Assembly (NCBI GenBank): GCA_947382415.1
Contig: CANCYO010000005.1
Location: 25,685 to 89,684 of the forward strand
Length of the DNA: 64,000 bases
From: an uncultured Lachnospiraceae bacterium
Lineage (GTDB): Bacteria; Bacillota; Clostridia; Lachnospirales; Lachnospiraceae
Reading direction: 5' to 3'
In this document: positions 51,219 through 59,460 of the stretch, in pieces
Layout: each line of letters starts with the position of its first letter
How positions within the stretch are numbered: position 1 is the stretch's first letter
Position numbers and translations under genes: made by a program
Notes under the pieces: model-generated
What the model was told of the DNA's origin: nothing
The model's input: only the letters and a program-made list of their open reading frames with translations
Database searches by the model: none

Positions 51219-51569
51219 TTACACCTCCTTAAAATTTACTTGTAAATACTGCTGTCCGTATTGATCGCTGAGCTGCTGCAGTGAAAAGACAAGCGCATCC
51301 AGAAGAAATACGGACTTTTCCTGCAAAGACGCATCCTCCGGAAAATCAATCTTCATAAATCCGGTCTCCTCATTGGACACAGCCGTGATCTTCTCCCCCG
51401 CCAGCTCTTCAAGAGCGTTTACGGCGCTGATCACCAGTGCCGATATGGCGGCGCACAGAATATCCGGCTCCCTGTGAAACCAATGTCTCTTTGCATAATC
51501 TGCATGGCCCATACAGAGAATCTGTCTGTACGCGCCTGATTTGTCTCTGCTGATCTCAATCGTGGTCAT
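51219..51569 (-). CDS. prp: Ribosomal-processing cysteine protease Prp
   Basis: 116 residues. Prp removes the N-terminal extension of L27. The catalytic pair is H22 ('GHADYAK') and C39 ('ILCAAISALVISAVNALEEL'). In staphylococcal Prp, as I recall, the pair is H22/C34; here a stretch 'RHWFHREPD' adds about five residues in the flexible loop between them. The gene lies between rplU and rpmA as in other Firmicutes. The ribosome binding site is weak, so translation may be coupled to rplU. Confidence 0.9.
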   Translation of the reverse strand: MTTIEISRDKSGAYRQILCMGHADYAKRHWFHREPDILCAAISALVISAVNALEELAGEKITAVSNEETGFMKIDFPEDASLQEKSVFLLDALVFSLQQLSDQYGQQYLQVNFKEV

Positions 51570-51577
51570 CTGATCTG

Positions 51578-51883
51578 CTACGCGTTGATCTTGTCGATCT
51601 TAACCTGCGTGTATGCTTGCCTGTGACCGTTTTTCTTGTGGTAGCCGGTTTTTCTCTTGTATTTATATACAATAACCTTCTTGCCACGACCCTGCTCCAT
51701 TACGGTAGCGGACACGGTTGCTTTGGCAACTGCATCGCCCACCTTGAGGGATCCGTCACTTACTGCGATAACCTGGTCAAAAGTAACAGTATTGCCGGCT
51801 TCTGCCTCGAGCTTTTCAACCTTGATCACATCGCCCTCAGAAACCTTGTACTGCTTTCCGCCTGTTGCAATAATTGCGTACAT
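51578..51883 (-). CDS. rplU: Large ribosomal subunit protein L21
   Basis: 101 residues from the ATG after GAAGGAGG; a longer frame to 51925 would run into the structured leader. 'MYAIIATGGKQYKVSEGDVI', 'VMEQGRGKKVIVYKYKRKTG' and 'YHKKNGHRQAYTQVKI' are classical L21. First gene of the rplU-prp-rpmA unit, with its own strong promoter and an L21-leader-like RNA. Confidence 0.97.
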   Translation of the reverse strand: MYAIIATGGKQYKVSEGDVIKVEKLEAEAGNTVTFDQVIAVSDGSLKVGDAVAKATVSATVMEQGRGKKVIVYKYKRKTGYHKKNGHRQAYTQVKIDKINA

Positions 51884-51995
51884 ATTGGCACCTCCTTCAC
51901 AGAACAAATGCGGCGTCTTCCGCACTGTCCTTTACTCGCTAACTTTGGTGGTGCTGTCCTCAGACAGCACACTTATACCTGGCTAAGCGGCATAC
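51884..51995 (-). ncRNA. L21 leader-like 5' UTR element
   Basis: Between the promoter and rplU the transcript can form GTGCTGTC-TGAG-GACAGCAC (51970-51951) and TGCGG-AAGACG-CCGCA (51924-51909). Position and hairpin order fit the L21 leader known upstream of rplU in Firmicutes, thought to mediate autoregulation. The family assignment was not tested with a covariance model. Confidence 0.6.
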
Positions 51996-52001
51996 TGTGA
52001 T

Positions 52002-52031
52002 ATCATAGCATGTACTCTGCCGTACTGTCAA
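52002..52031 (-). promoter_or_regulatory. Promoter of rplU
   Basis: TTGACA (52031-52026) and TATGAT (52007-52002) on the minus strand, 18-base spacer. Confidence 0.7.
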
Positions 52032-52046
52032 TACTTTTCCTGAAAT

Positions 52047-52084
52047 TTCCGTAACTGAATTTCCGTAACTCAAACTTCCGTAAC
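52047..52084. repeat. Three direct repeats of TTCCGTAAC between divergent promoters
   Basis: TTCCGTAAC occurs at 52047-52055, 52061-52069 and 52076-52084 (spacing 14 and 15 bases), just upstream of the -35 of the 104-aa gene and about 16 bases from the rplU -35. The spacing fits an operator bound in tandem, or a small tandem duplication. Confidence 0.7.
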
Positions 52085-52093
52085 GCTTACACA

Positions 52094-52122
52094 TTGACAG
52101 TAAAATCCGTCTTTGTTATGAT
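52094..52122 (+). promoter_or_regulatory. Promoter of the 104-aa gene
   Basis: TTGACA (52094-52099) and TATGAT (52117-52122) with a 17-base spacer, directly after the TTCCGTAAC repeats. Confidence 0.7.
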
Positions 52123-52148
52123 GACTAATACAGAAAGGAGTCCCAAAC

Positions 52149-52463
52149 ATGCAGGAAACCATCAATTCCATTCTCTTTGTCCCCGAGAAAAAACTGTCTC
52201 TGGAGGAATATGCCTCCTCTCTCAGCACACTCTGCCAAAATGCAAATAACAGCTATGAACAGTTAATGCTGGCTGCCGGAGAAAAAAACGCCTCTGCAAA
52301 GGGCGTAAAAGCAGCCCGAAAAGTAAAGAAAACATGCAAGGCCCGGCTGGATGAACTCTGTTCCACGGACTATTGTGGCTGTACCGAGGAGGAACTCAGC
52401 GGCTTCTACCATGAAGTCAGCGCCATGATCACCGCTATCCGTGAGGCAAAAGACCTTATCTAA
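52149..52463 (+). CDS. Hypothetical protein, 104 residues
   Basis: 104 residues, helical and basic in the middle ('NASAKGVKAARKVKKTCKAR') with Cys pairs in 'ELCSTDYCGCTEEEL' that might bind metal. No signal peptide or membrane segment; family not recognised. It has a near-consensus promoter and AGAAAGGAG before the ATG, so it is likely expressed. Divergent from rplU; its 3' end overlaps the convergent transglutaminase gene by 8 bases. Confidence 0.72.
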   Translation: MQETINSILFVPEKKLSLEEYASSLSTLCQNANNSYEQLMLAAGEKNASAKGVKAARKVKKTCKARLDELCSTDYCGCTEEELSGFYHEVSAMITAIREAKDLI

Positions 52464-55146
52464 CTGTAATTTTCTTTGTTATCACAGATTTCTTCTGGGT
52501 TGCCTCCACATTTCCTCTGGGTGCGACCTCCAGCACATATTTTCCTTTTTTTGTAAGCTCAGACACCGGCTGTCCGTCCGCGTTATAATAGGTGAGTGTG
52601 TAATCGGCAGTGCTAAGCACCGTATTTTTGATTTTGATTTTTACCTCAGGCGTCACATCAGCGCCGGCTTTATACTTCACCGTCGAAGGGCATACCACCT
52701 TGAGGCTGGTTATCGGGGCCTTTTTGATGGTGTAGGTAAAGCTCTTAGCTATAGTTCCATAATAATTCCCTTTTCCCGAAACCAGGACGGAATAAGTTCC
52801 CGCCTCTGTGGGTATGCTGTCGCCGGCTATTTTATTATAAAAAACAGTATAGTCAACACCCTCCTTCAGGCGTTTCCCCTGCCATTTTACCACAGTGGAG
52901 GCGGGATTTTTCCTGCCGTTATAGGTCTTGGACGCGCTGCAGGAGACAAACTCTCCCTTCACAAGGTATCTCGGCGTGATCTTGAAGGTCTTTTTGATGG
53001 TTCCGCTGTAGTTTCCCGTGCCGGTGATAGAGACCGTCGCCGTCCCTGCATTTTTGTTATTTGCATAACTCACCTTATATTTTGCACCCTTGGGCAGATC
53101 CGCCGTTGCCTTCACCTTGGGTGAAACCGCTTTTCCGGTGTATTCTACGATAGTGACAGACAGCTTCTCAAACCAGTTCTCCTGAAGCGCCTGTGTCACT
53201 TTCAGGTTCAGAGTGGCTTTTTTCCCGCCAAAGCTCACATTGACCTTCGTACTGCCCACGGCCAGCGGCTTTACTTTCAAAATAATGTCATCCCCGGTCA
53301 AAACACAGGATTGAACAACGGCGATCCTGGAATTGCCGACGACGGCTTTCGGATTGTCAATCTGTTCTGCATTGTATAGTACGGTCTGGGCTGTAATCTG
53401 TTTATTCTTCTGTCCCACCGCAATCGCAAATTCCGCTGTATCCGAATCATTAAACACGGTGTCTTTGTTTGACAGATTATAGGTCAGACTGGATTTACCG
53501 TTTTCGGAAAAGGTCAGTCCCGTCCACTGATAGACATAAACGATACAGTACACTTTTCTGCCCGCAATATTACAGGCTACAGCGGTGTATCCCGGAGCCA
53601 CTGCCGTCATTTTTCCCTGTGCGTCAACTTTTGCCACCTTCGGGTCCGCACTGGACCATGTATGCCGGAAATTGTTGTAATACTCCGGAAGTGCAAGCTG
53701 TTTCTTCTTTCCCTTTTCCAATGCGATCTTCGGGCAGGATAAAGTTATGATCTCACGCTCGCTGAACTTTGTATCGCAAAGTGTGGGATAATTGAAATTC
53801 TGTCCTATCACATAGCGGGAGCCTGTGGCCACATGTTTGGAATCAGCGGCGGAGAGCAGATACATTCCATTGGACGTATTGCCCGAGTCGTTCCAGGTAG
53901 AGTCCAGCATATACCAGTTTCCGTTGGACATCATTACATAATTCCATGCATGGCCTCCGCCATTGCCCGTCCCATATACCACCATAGAGGGAACCCCGGC
54001 CAGATCCAGCAGCCTGTTCATGGCCAGCGCATAACTCTCACACACGCCATATCCCTTTAACAGAATACCGACAGAGCTGTGGCAGTAATAAAATTCCCTG
54101 GAGGCCATATCTGCCTGTGTCTGTCCGAGTCCGATATTATTGTAGTAATTGTTCTCACAAATCCATTTATCAAAATAATACACCAGGCCGTATGCAGGCT
54201 TGCTCTGGTATTCCTGTTCAACAAACTCATATGCCTCGTCCACCAGAGACTGAGCCTTCTTCTGGGCACTGTTCAGCAGACTTGCGGAATAGTATTTGGA
54301 TTTGTCCATGGTAATCTTAAGGCTGCCGCTGTAGCTGTAGATTATTTTAAGACCGCTGGAGCGGTCGGCCCATTCAAAACTGGCGGGATATGCGTTCTGT
54401 ATGGCGGACATGGCATTCGCGATAATCGCATTGCCCGGTTTACCCGAGACCGGCACGGAAAAAGAATTGGATTTCCCTTTCACCATCCTGGCCCTGGCCG
54501 AATCATAGATCTGTTTCTCAAGTTTATTTGTCAACTGTTCCCTGAAATAGCTGTCCTTGTCATAAAGCGTATTATAATTCACCGCCTCCAGCTCTTCAAA
54601 GGTCTCCTCCGGGACGGCATTGCGCTCCATCAGGGCAAGATTTTCCTCCTCAGGGGCAATCTCATAAAGTTGATCTGTCAAGCTGCCCCTGACCGTGATT
54701 CCGCGCTGACAGCTCTTTAATCCGCCTGTTTCCTCCGCTTCCGCTCCACAGATTGCAGAGGGAATCGTATAGGATATGCCCAGCGTTCCCTCCCTGTCCA
54801 CATAGAGCACAATATCACGGACATCATCACCGGCGGCCTTCCATCCGGCGATCTCATCGCAGAGCGCAATATAGCTCTCCTGCATGGCTCTGTCAAATCC
54901 TGCCACAGTGGCCGCAGAAAGATAAGCCACATCCTGATACAGGATTCCGTCGCTTCCGCAGGCCTTGACCGCGCTTCCGGACATGATCTCCCCTGCAGCG
55001 CCGTCAAAAGATCCCTGCTCTACAGAATGATCCGTATTCGCCCCTGCCGGAAAAATCTCCTCTGCGGCCGCCACAGCACCCGTTCCAAAAAACATTGCAA
55101 GCGCCATGCCAACGCTAAGCATCCGTCCGGTAAACTCAAGTTTCAT
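52456..55146 (-). CDS. Secreted transglutaminase-like protein with bacterial Ig-like repeats
   Basis: 896 residues from the ATG after GGGGGGAAACAAAG. A signal peptide ends near 'GTGAVAAAEE'. The transglutaminase-like core (about 330-430) has the triad C369 ('GVCESYALAMNRLL'), H399 ('GGGHAWNYVMM') and D415 ('WYMLDSTWND'). Then come a Big_2 Ig-like domain ('TWSSADPKVAKVDAQGKMTA') and MBG-type repeats ('NAGTATVSITGTGNYSGTIK', 'EAGTYSVLVSGKGNYYGTIA'). It may cross-link or cleave wall peptides, or act as a surface adhesin; no LPxTG motif or membrane anchor is visible at the C-terminus. It follows two GGDEF genes by 26 bases. Confidence 0.85.
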   Translation of the reverse strand: MKLEFTGRMLSVGMALAMFFGTGAVAAAEEIFPAGANTDHSVEQGSFDGAAGEIMSGSAVKACGSDGILYQDVAYLSAATVAGFDRAMQESYIALCDEIAGWKAAGDDVRDIVLYVDREGTLGISYTIPSAICGAEAEETGGLKSCQRGITVRGSLTDQLYEIAPEEENLALMERNAVPEETFEELEAVNYNTLYDKDSYFREQLTNKLEKQIYDSARARMVKGKSNSFSVPVSGKPGNAIIANAMSAIQNAYPASFEWADRSSGLKIIYSYSGSLKITMDKSKYYSASLLNSAQKKAQSLVDEAYEFVEQEYQSKPAYGLVYYFDKWICENNYYNNIGLGQTQADMASREFYYCHSSVGILLKGYGVCESYALAMNRLLDLAGVPSMVVYGTGNGGGHAWNYVMMSNGNWYMLDSTWNDSGNTSNGMYLLSAADSKHVATGSRYVIGQNFNYPTLCDTKFSEREIITLSCPKIALEKGKKKQLALPEYYNNFRHTWSSADPKVAKVDAQGKMTAVAPGYTAVACNIAGRKVYCIVYVYQWTGLTFSENGKSSLTYNLSNKDTVFNDSDTAEFAIAVGQKNKQITAQTVLYNAEQIDNPKAVVGNSRIAVVQSCVLTGDDIILKVKPLAVGSTKVNVSFGGKKATLNLKVTQALQENWFEKLSVTIVEYTGKAVSPKVKATADLPKGAKYKVSYANNKNAGTATVSITGTGNYSGTIKKTFKITPRYLVKGEFVSCSASKTYNGRKNPASTVVKWQGKRLKEGVDYTVFYNKIAGDSIPTEAGTYSVLVSGKGNYYGTIAKSFTYTIKKAPITSLKVVCPSTVKYKAGADVTPEVKIKIKNTVLSTADYTLTYYNADGQPVSELTKKGKYVLEVAPRGNVEATQKKSVITKKITVR

Positions 55147-55172
55147 CTTTGTTTCCCCCCATGTCCCGTTTC

Positions 55173-56948
55173 TCATCTGTCATTGATCAGCAACTCAATC
55201 ATCTTGCTGATATAGGTGAGATTGGCCATATCGCTGTCTGACCATTTTCGCGCCATGTCGCTCATTTTGCAGTAGACAATATAACCCTCATGTTTCTTAC
55301 AGTTCATCCTGTATACCAAAGCCACTTTCACGCCGCGCATCATCAGGTATTTATGTGTGTTAGGACAAAGCTGCTCTATCAGGTCCAGCTTGTCGATAAC
55401 GGCCATGCCATGTTCCTTGTAGAGATGGACAAAATTCGTCTCATGCACATAATCCGCAAAAGACTCCTCCGGCATTTCTCCGCCGTCAATATTCCAATAG
55501 CTCTCCAGCAGCATCTTTTTCTTCTCCCCGTAAAACAGGTGGATCTCATCCAGTCCGAAAACGCTGCCCACATCCCTCAACAGCATGTCAAAGGGCCTGT
55601 TTACCTTCTCTGCCAGATATTCCAGCATCTTCAGTACCAGATCTTCCTTATCCTGCCGCTGCAGAACACTGCCCTGCACACTCACCGTCTCCTGTTCGGA
55701 GAGCACATCGCCATGAACATCCGGAGTATAGATAATATAACGGTTCTTTCCCTTATGTTTGGCATGATAAAGCATTTTATCCGCAATCTTAAACAGATCG
55801 TCATAGACCAGGGCGTCGAAGGGATAAGTGGACACACCGATGGAACAGGTCACGCTGGGCACATTCTTTCGTTCCTTGTATGCCCATTCCACATTGCTTC
55901 TGATGCTGCGCAGTATCCCACGCAGATCGGCTAGGGTATTGACCCCCTCCAGCACCACAAACAATTCGTCGCCGCCGATCCTGCCCGCCAGGCCCTTTCC
56001 TTCGATAGCCTCCTTGATGATATCCGCCACGGTGGCAAGCACCTCGTCGCCAAACAGATGTCCCAGCGTATCGTTGATCTGCTTAAAATTATCCAGATCT
56101 ACCACACACAGGTTCACATTATGCTTCGGTTTGTGACGAAGAAGATTTTCCGTATACTCAATGATAGCCCGTTTTGTGAGAAGTCCTGTTGTGACATCCT
56201 TGTCATAATCGTTCTGGATATAATCCATCGTCATTTTGCCCGCTGTGCTTCTGCGCAGGATGCAGCCCATCACGACAGGATCCCTCTGTGCGTTCAGTAT
56301 GGTTCTTCCCTTCACGATATGAATATCCTTCTCAGGGTCTACCAGCTTATCCAAAAATCTCAGCCTGTACTCAAATCGCTTTGTGCCGTTTGTGATATCC
56401 TGGCACAATTCTCCGAATACGGGCAGATACTCAGCATCCACAATCTGCTTTTCCAAAAGGGACTCCTGAAAGTCTTTTATCCCTCCACGGAACGAAAACA
56501 CACGATTACTGCTTCCGCCGTTAAATATCTGAAAAAAGTCTTTCTTTTTATCATACAGAAAGAGGTATTCTCCCCACATATCCAGAAATTCATTGTAGAT
56601 GCAGTTCTCATCATAAATATTGTTGAGCTTACTTTCCATATCTGCAATGTCCTGGATTCTGATCTCGATATAGGCGTCCTTTACTCCATCCACCAAAAGC
56701 GCCGAGAGTTCTGCGAGCACATAATGATACCGCTCGTCATACGCCATAATACGGACAACCAGCACAGAAGTCTCCTCTTCCTCCAGCCCGGACACAGCCT
56801 CCCTGAAATATTCGATATCTTTCGGGTGAACGCTGCCTGCAAGAGAAGCATAATGATCAAAGCCAATGTATTCATAAAATTGTTTGTCTGCCCTGACGAT
56901 CTGCAGTCTCCTGTCAATGGTAGCCGTACCGGTATATGATTTTGCCAT
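55173..56948 (-). CDS. GGDEF-domain diguanylate cyclase with sensory N-terminus and GAF-like C-terminus (copy 2)
   Basis: 591 residues, no membrane segment. A PAS-like domain lies at about 5-105, a second sensor-like region at about 110-245, then GGDEF at about 260-420 with the active-site loop 'RIGGDELFVVL' (GGDEL at 325-329) and metal Asp in 'CVVDLDNFKQINDTLGHLFG'. The last 150 residues form a GAF-like domain ('EGYIVYCKMSDMARKWSDSD'). It should make c-di-GMP; the fifth motif residue is Leu instead of Phe, a mild change. Starts two bases after the stop of its paralogue, so the two are translationally linked. Confidence 0.88.
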   Translation of the reverse strand: MAKSYTGTATIDRRLQIVRADKQFYEYIGFDHYASLAGSVHPKDIEYFREAVSGLEEEETSVLVVRIMAYDERYHYVLAELSALLVDGVKDAYIEIRIQDIADMESKLNNIYDENCIYNEFLDMWGEYLFLYDKKKDFFQIFNGGSSNRVFSFRGGIKDFQESLLEKQIVDAEYLPVFGELCQDITNGTKRFEYRLRFLDKLVDPEKDIHIVKGRTILNAQRDPVVMGCILRRSTAGKMTMDYIQNDYDKDVTTGLLTKRAIIEYTENLLRHKPKHNVNLCVVDLDNFKQINDTLGHLFGDEVLATVADIIKEAIEGKGLAGRIGGDELFVVLEGVNTLADLRGILRSIRSNVEWAYKERKNVPSVTCSIGVSTYPFDALVYDDLFKIADKMLYHAKHKGKNRYIIYTPDVHGDVLSEQETVSVQGSVLQRQDKEDLVLKMLEYLAEKVNRPFDMLLRDVGSVFGLDEIHLFYGEKKKMLLESYWNIDGGEMPEESFADYVHETNFVHLYKEHGMAVIDKLDLIEQLCPNTHKYLMMRGVKVALVYRMNCKKHEGYIVYCKMSDMARKWSDSDMANLTYISKMIELLINDR

Positions 56949-56950
56949 AC

Positions 56951-58720
56951 TTATCTCCCGCCAATCACTAATTCAATCATTTTTCCGATCAGATTCAGGT
57001 ACATCTTGTCAGATTCTGTCCACATTCTGAAGGTGGCCTCCTCCTTATAGAAAACCACATGTCCTGAGACCTTGCCGTTCATGCGGTAAACCAGCGCCGA
57101 CGTCACATGTTGTGCGCCAAGACTCGCATACGCATCGGGACACACAAACTCCAGATCTGCCGTGTGATTGATCACCGCAAGGCCATTCTCATTAAACAGC
57201 TGCCGGAATTTGTCGCTGTCAGCATAGTCCAACCGTTTATTCTCAAGGGGCTTCCAGTCAGCCCGCCAATGCATGGCAGTGTACACCGGTTCGTCATAAA
57301 ATACATCTGTCTCTGCCAGGTCAAAAGCCAGTCCTGTCTGCTCCAGCACAAACTGGGCTCCCCACATTCCGCGATGCAGGAAATTGCCCGCCAGCTCCAG
57401 AAGGAGCTGTTCCTTGTTGATCGTCACATTCGGACGCCTTACAAACGCAACAGGCGCAGACTCATCCGCGGTCAGCAGATTGCGGTGAATGTCCGCGGTA
57501 TAGATAATATAGCGGTTCTTGCCCCCCGCCTTTGCCTGATAGAGCATTTTGTCCGCAATTTTAAAGAGATCATTATAATTATCCGCATCGGAAGGCCATG
57601 CCGCAGCCCCCATGGAACAGCTCAGGTGCAGATCGTCACGCACTCCCTTATAAGCCCATTCCACATTGGTGCGAACCGTCCTCAGAATACTCTTCAGATC
57701 CACTCTGTCAACGATATTCTCCAGAAACAGAAGCATCTCATCTCCTCCGATACGCCCTACAACGCCGCGGTCTCCCACAGAATCTTTCAGGATATTCGCC
57801 ACGGTCATGAGCACCTCGTCCCCGAAAAGATGACCGAAGTTATCGTTCACACTCTTAAAATTGTCTACATCCAGCACACACAGATAACTGGTTCCGCCGG
57901 CTTTTGTCTCCATATAATTTTTTATGTAATCCGTAATGGTCTTCTTGCTCAAAAGACCTGTCATCTCATCCCTTGACGCATCCGCTCCAAAACAGGATTC
58001 CCTGTGGTGCGAATTCTTGGCCGAAGCGCAGATACATCCAAGCACCAGCGGGGGATCCCCGACATCCGAGATCGTTGTGCCCTTCAGAAGATATAATTCC
58101 TTCCCATCGCCGCCGGCCGGATCACACATCATAACCTCATGGGAAAAGCTGTGAGTTCCCTGACGCACATCCTCGCAGAAACGCCGGAATGCCTCCTGAT
58201 ACTTTTCCGCAATCGCTCTCTCTCCCACAAAAGAACTTTCCCACGCCTCAATGCTTCCGCGAAACAGACGCACACGTTGTCCCCTGCCGCTCATGAACAG
58301 GCAAAAACTGTCCTCCCCGGCATGATATCGGAAAAAGACATTGTCCATGATATCCAGCCAGGCATCCATCTGACGCACCTCGTCGCTCATGGCGCCAAGT
58401 TCCTGCTCCAGCGTATCAACAGACTGTATATTCAGGCATACCAGTTCCCGCCGGTCCACCGGATCACACTTTTTGATATCGGCGACCACCCAGTGCAGAC
58501 TGTCGTCCGGGCGCAGAACGCGATAAGTCTCTATCATGCGCTCCCCCGTATCAAAAACAGATTCCAGGGAGGCCTTCAGTTTTGCGAAGTCCTCCCTGAA
58601 AACACTCTGCTCCAGAAAGATGGGGTTCTCCCAAGCGATAAACTGGTAAAAATCTCTGTCGGCTCTGACTATCTGTAAATTTCTGTCGACTGTGGCAGAG
58701 CCCGTTTTAAAATGTGCCAT
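56951..58720 (-). CDS. GGDEF-domain diguanylate cyclase, tandem paralogue (copy 1)
   Basis: 589 residues from the ATG after GGGGGATTC; this start aligns with the start of copy 2 ('MAHFKTGSATVDRNLQIVRA' against 'MAKSYTGTATIDRRLQIVRA') and puts the motif 'RIGGDEMLLFLE' at the same residues 325-329. Same four-part layout. The fifth motif residue is Met. The sensor parts have diverged more than the GGDEF core, which suggests tandem duplication followed by change of signal. Starts just after the kinase-like gene. Confidence 0.88.
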   Translation of the reverse strand: MAHFKTGSATVDRNLQIVRADRDFYQFIAWENPIFLEQSVFREDFAKLKASLESVFDTGERMIETYRVLRPDDSLHWVVADIKKCDPVDRRELVCLNIQSVDTLEQELGAMSDEVRQMDAWLDIMDNVFFRYHAGEDSFCLFMSGRGQRVRLFRGSIEAWESSFVGERAIAEKYQEAFRRFCEDVRQGTHSFSHEVMMCDPAGGDGKELYLLKGTTISDVGDPPLVLGCICASAKNSHHRESCFGADASRDEMTGLLSKKTITDYIKNYMETKAGGTSYLCVLDVDNFKSVNDNFGHLFGDEVLMTVANILKDSVGDRGVVGRIGGDEMLLFLENIVDRVDLKSILRTVRTNVEWAYKGVRDDLHLSCSMGAAAWPSDADNYNDLFKIADKMLYQAKAGGKNRYIIYTADIHRNLLTADESAPVAFVRRPNVTINKEQLLLELAGNFLHRGMWGAQFVLEQTGLAFDLAETDVFYDEPVYTAMHWRADWKPLENKRLDYADSDKFRQLFNENGLAVINHTADLEFVCPDAYASLGAQHVTSALVYRMNGKVSGHVVFYKEEATFRMWTESDKMYLNLIGKMIELVIGGR

Positions 58721-58736
58721 GAAAAGAATCCCCCAA

Positions 58737-59366
58737 CTAGTTTGTGCCCCTCTTCTCGAAATCCTCCACATATTGAACGATCAGCTTTACGGTTCCCTCC
58801 ACGCCCAGCACACTGCTGTTCACACACAGATCGTAGCTGTCCGCACGCCCCCACTTCTTGGAGGAGTAATAATTGTAATAACTCTGGCGCTGCTTATCCT
58901 TCTTGACAATCATATCCCGCGCTTTTTGCTCGGGAAGACTGTATTTTTCCATGATACGTCTGGTCTTGGTCTCCTCATCCGCGTAGATAAAGAGATGGAT
59001 GCAGTTCTTGTAGTCTGCCAGCGCATAATCCGCACAACGGCCCACAATGACGCAGGGCCCTTCCTGGGCGATCTTCTTGATAGTGTCAAACTGCGCCAGA
59101 AAAACCTTGTGGCTGATGGGCATATCCACAAAGGAAGACGCATTGTAACCGAAAGAGTAAGTGTCCATCACCAGATTATACAAAAAGGAGTTGGTGGGAC
59201 GCTCATCGTGATTCTGGATCATCTCCTCACAGAACCCGCTCTCCTTCGCTGCCCGGGAAAGCAGTTCCTTGTCATAACATTTAATTCCGAAATATTCCGC
59301 AACTTTTTCACCGATCTGACGGCCTGCAGAGCCAAACTGACGGCCAATGGTAATTACAGTATTCAT
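58737..59366 (-). CDS. Cytidylate-kinase-like family protein, paralogue of 41310
   Basis: 209 residues: 'MNTVITIGRQFGSAGRQIGE', 'KCYDKELLSRAAKESGF', 'CVIVGRCADYALADYKNCIH' and 'DKQRQSYYNYYSSKKWGRAD', 'YDLCVNSSVLGVEGTVKLIV', closely parallel to the protein at 41310-41933. The P-loop again lacks GKS/T. GGAGG precedes the ATG. First gene of an operon with the two GGDEF genes and the transglutaminase; a signalling or nucleotide-binding role is possible. Confidence 0.84.
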   Translation of the reverse strand: MNTVITIGRQFGSAGRQIGEKVAEYFGIKCYDKELLSRAAKESGFCEEMIQNHDERPTNSFLYNLVMDTYSFGYNASSFVDMPISHKVFLAQFDTIKKIAQEGPCVIVGRCADYALADYKNCIHLFIYADEETKTRRIMEKYSLPEQKARDMIVKKDKQRQSYYNYYSSKKWGRADSYDLCVNSSVLGVEGTVKLIVQYVEDFEKRGTN

Positions 59367-59401
59367 AAAAAGCACCTCCAATCCAAGATTATTCCACATT
59401 T

Positions 59402-59430
59402 ATTATACGTTATTTTTGCCGCCAAGACAA
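59402..59430 (-). promoter_or_regulatory. Promoter of the kinase-like/GGDEF/transglutaminase operon
   Basis: TTGTCT (59430-59425) and TATAAT (59407-59402) on the minus strand with a 17-base spacer, about 36 bases before the ATG at 59366. Confidence 0.65.
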
Positions 59431-59460
59431 TGATTTTTTCTCTCCGGCCATCCCCGAATT

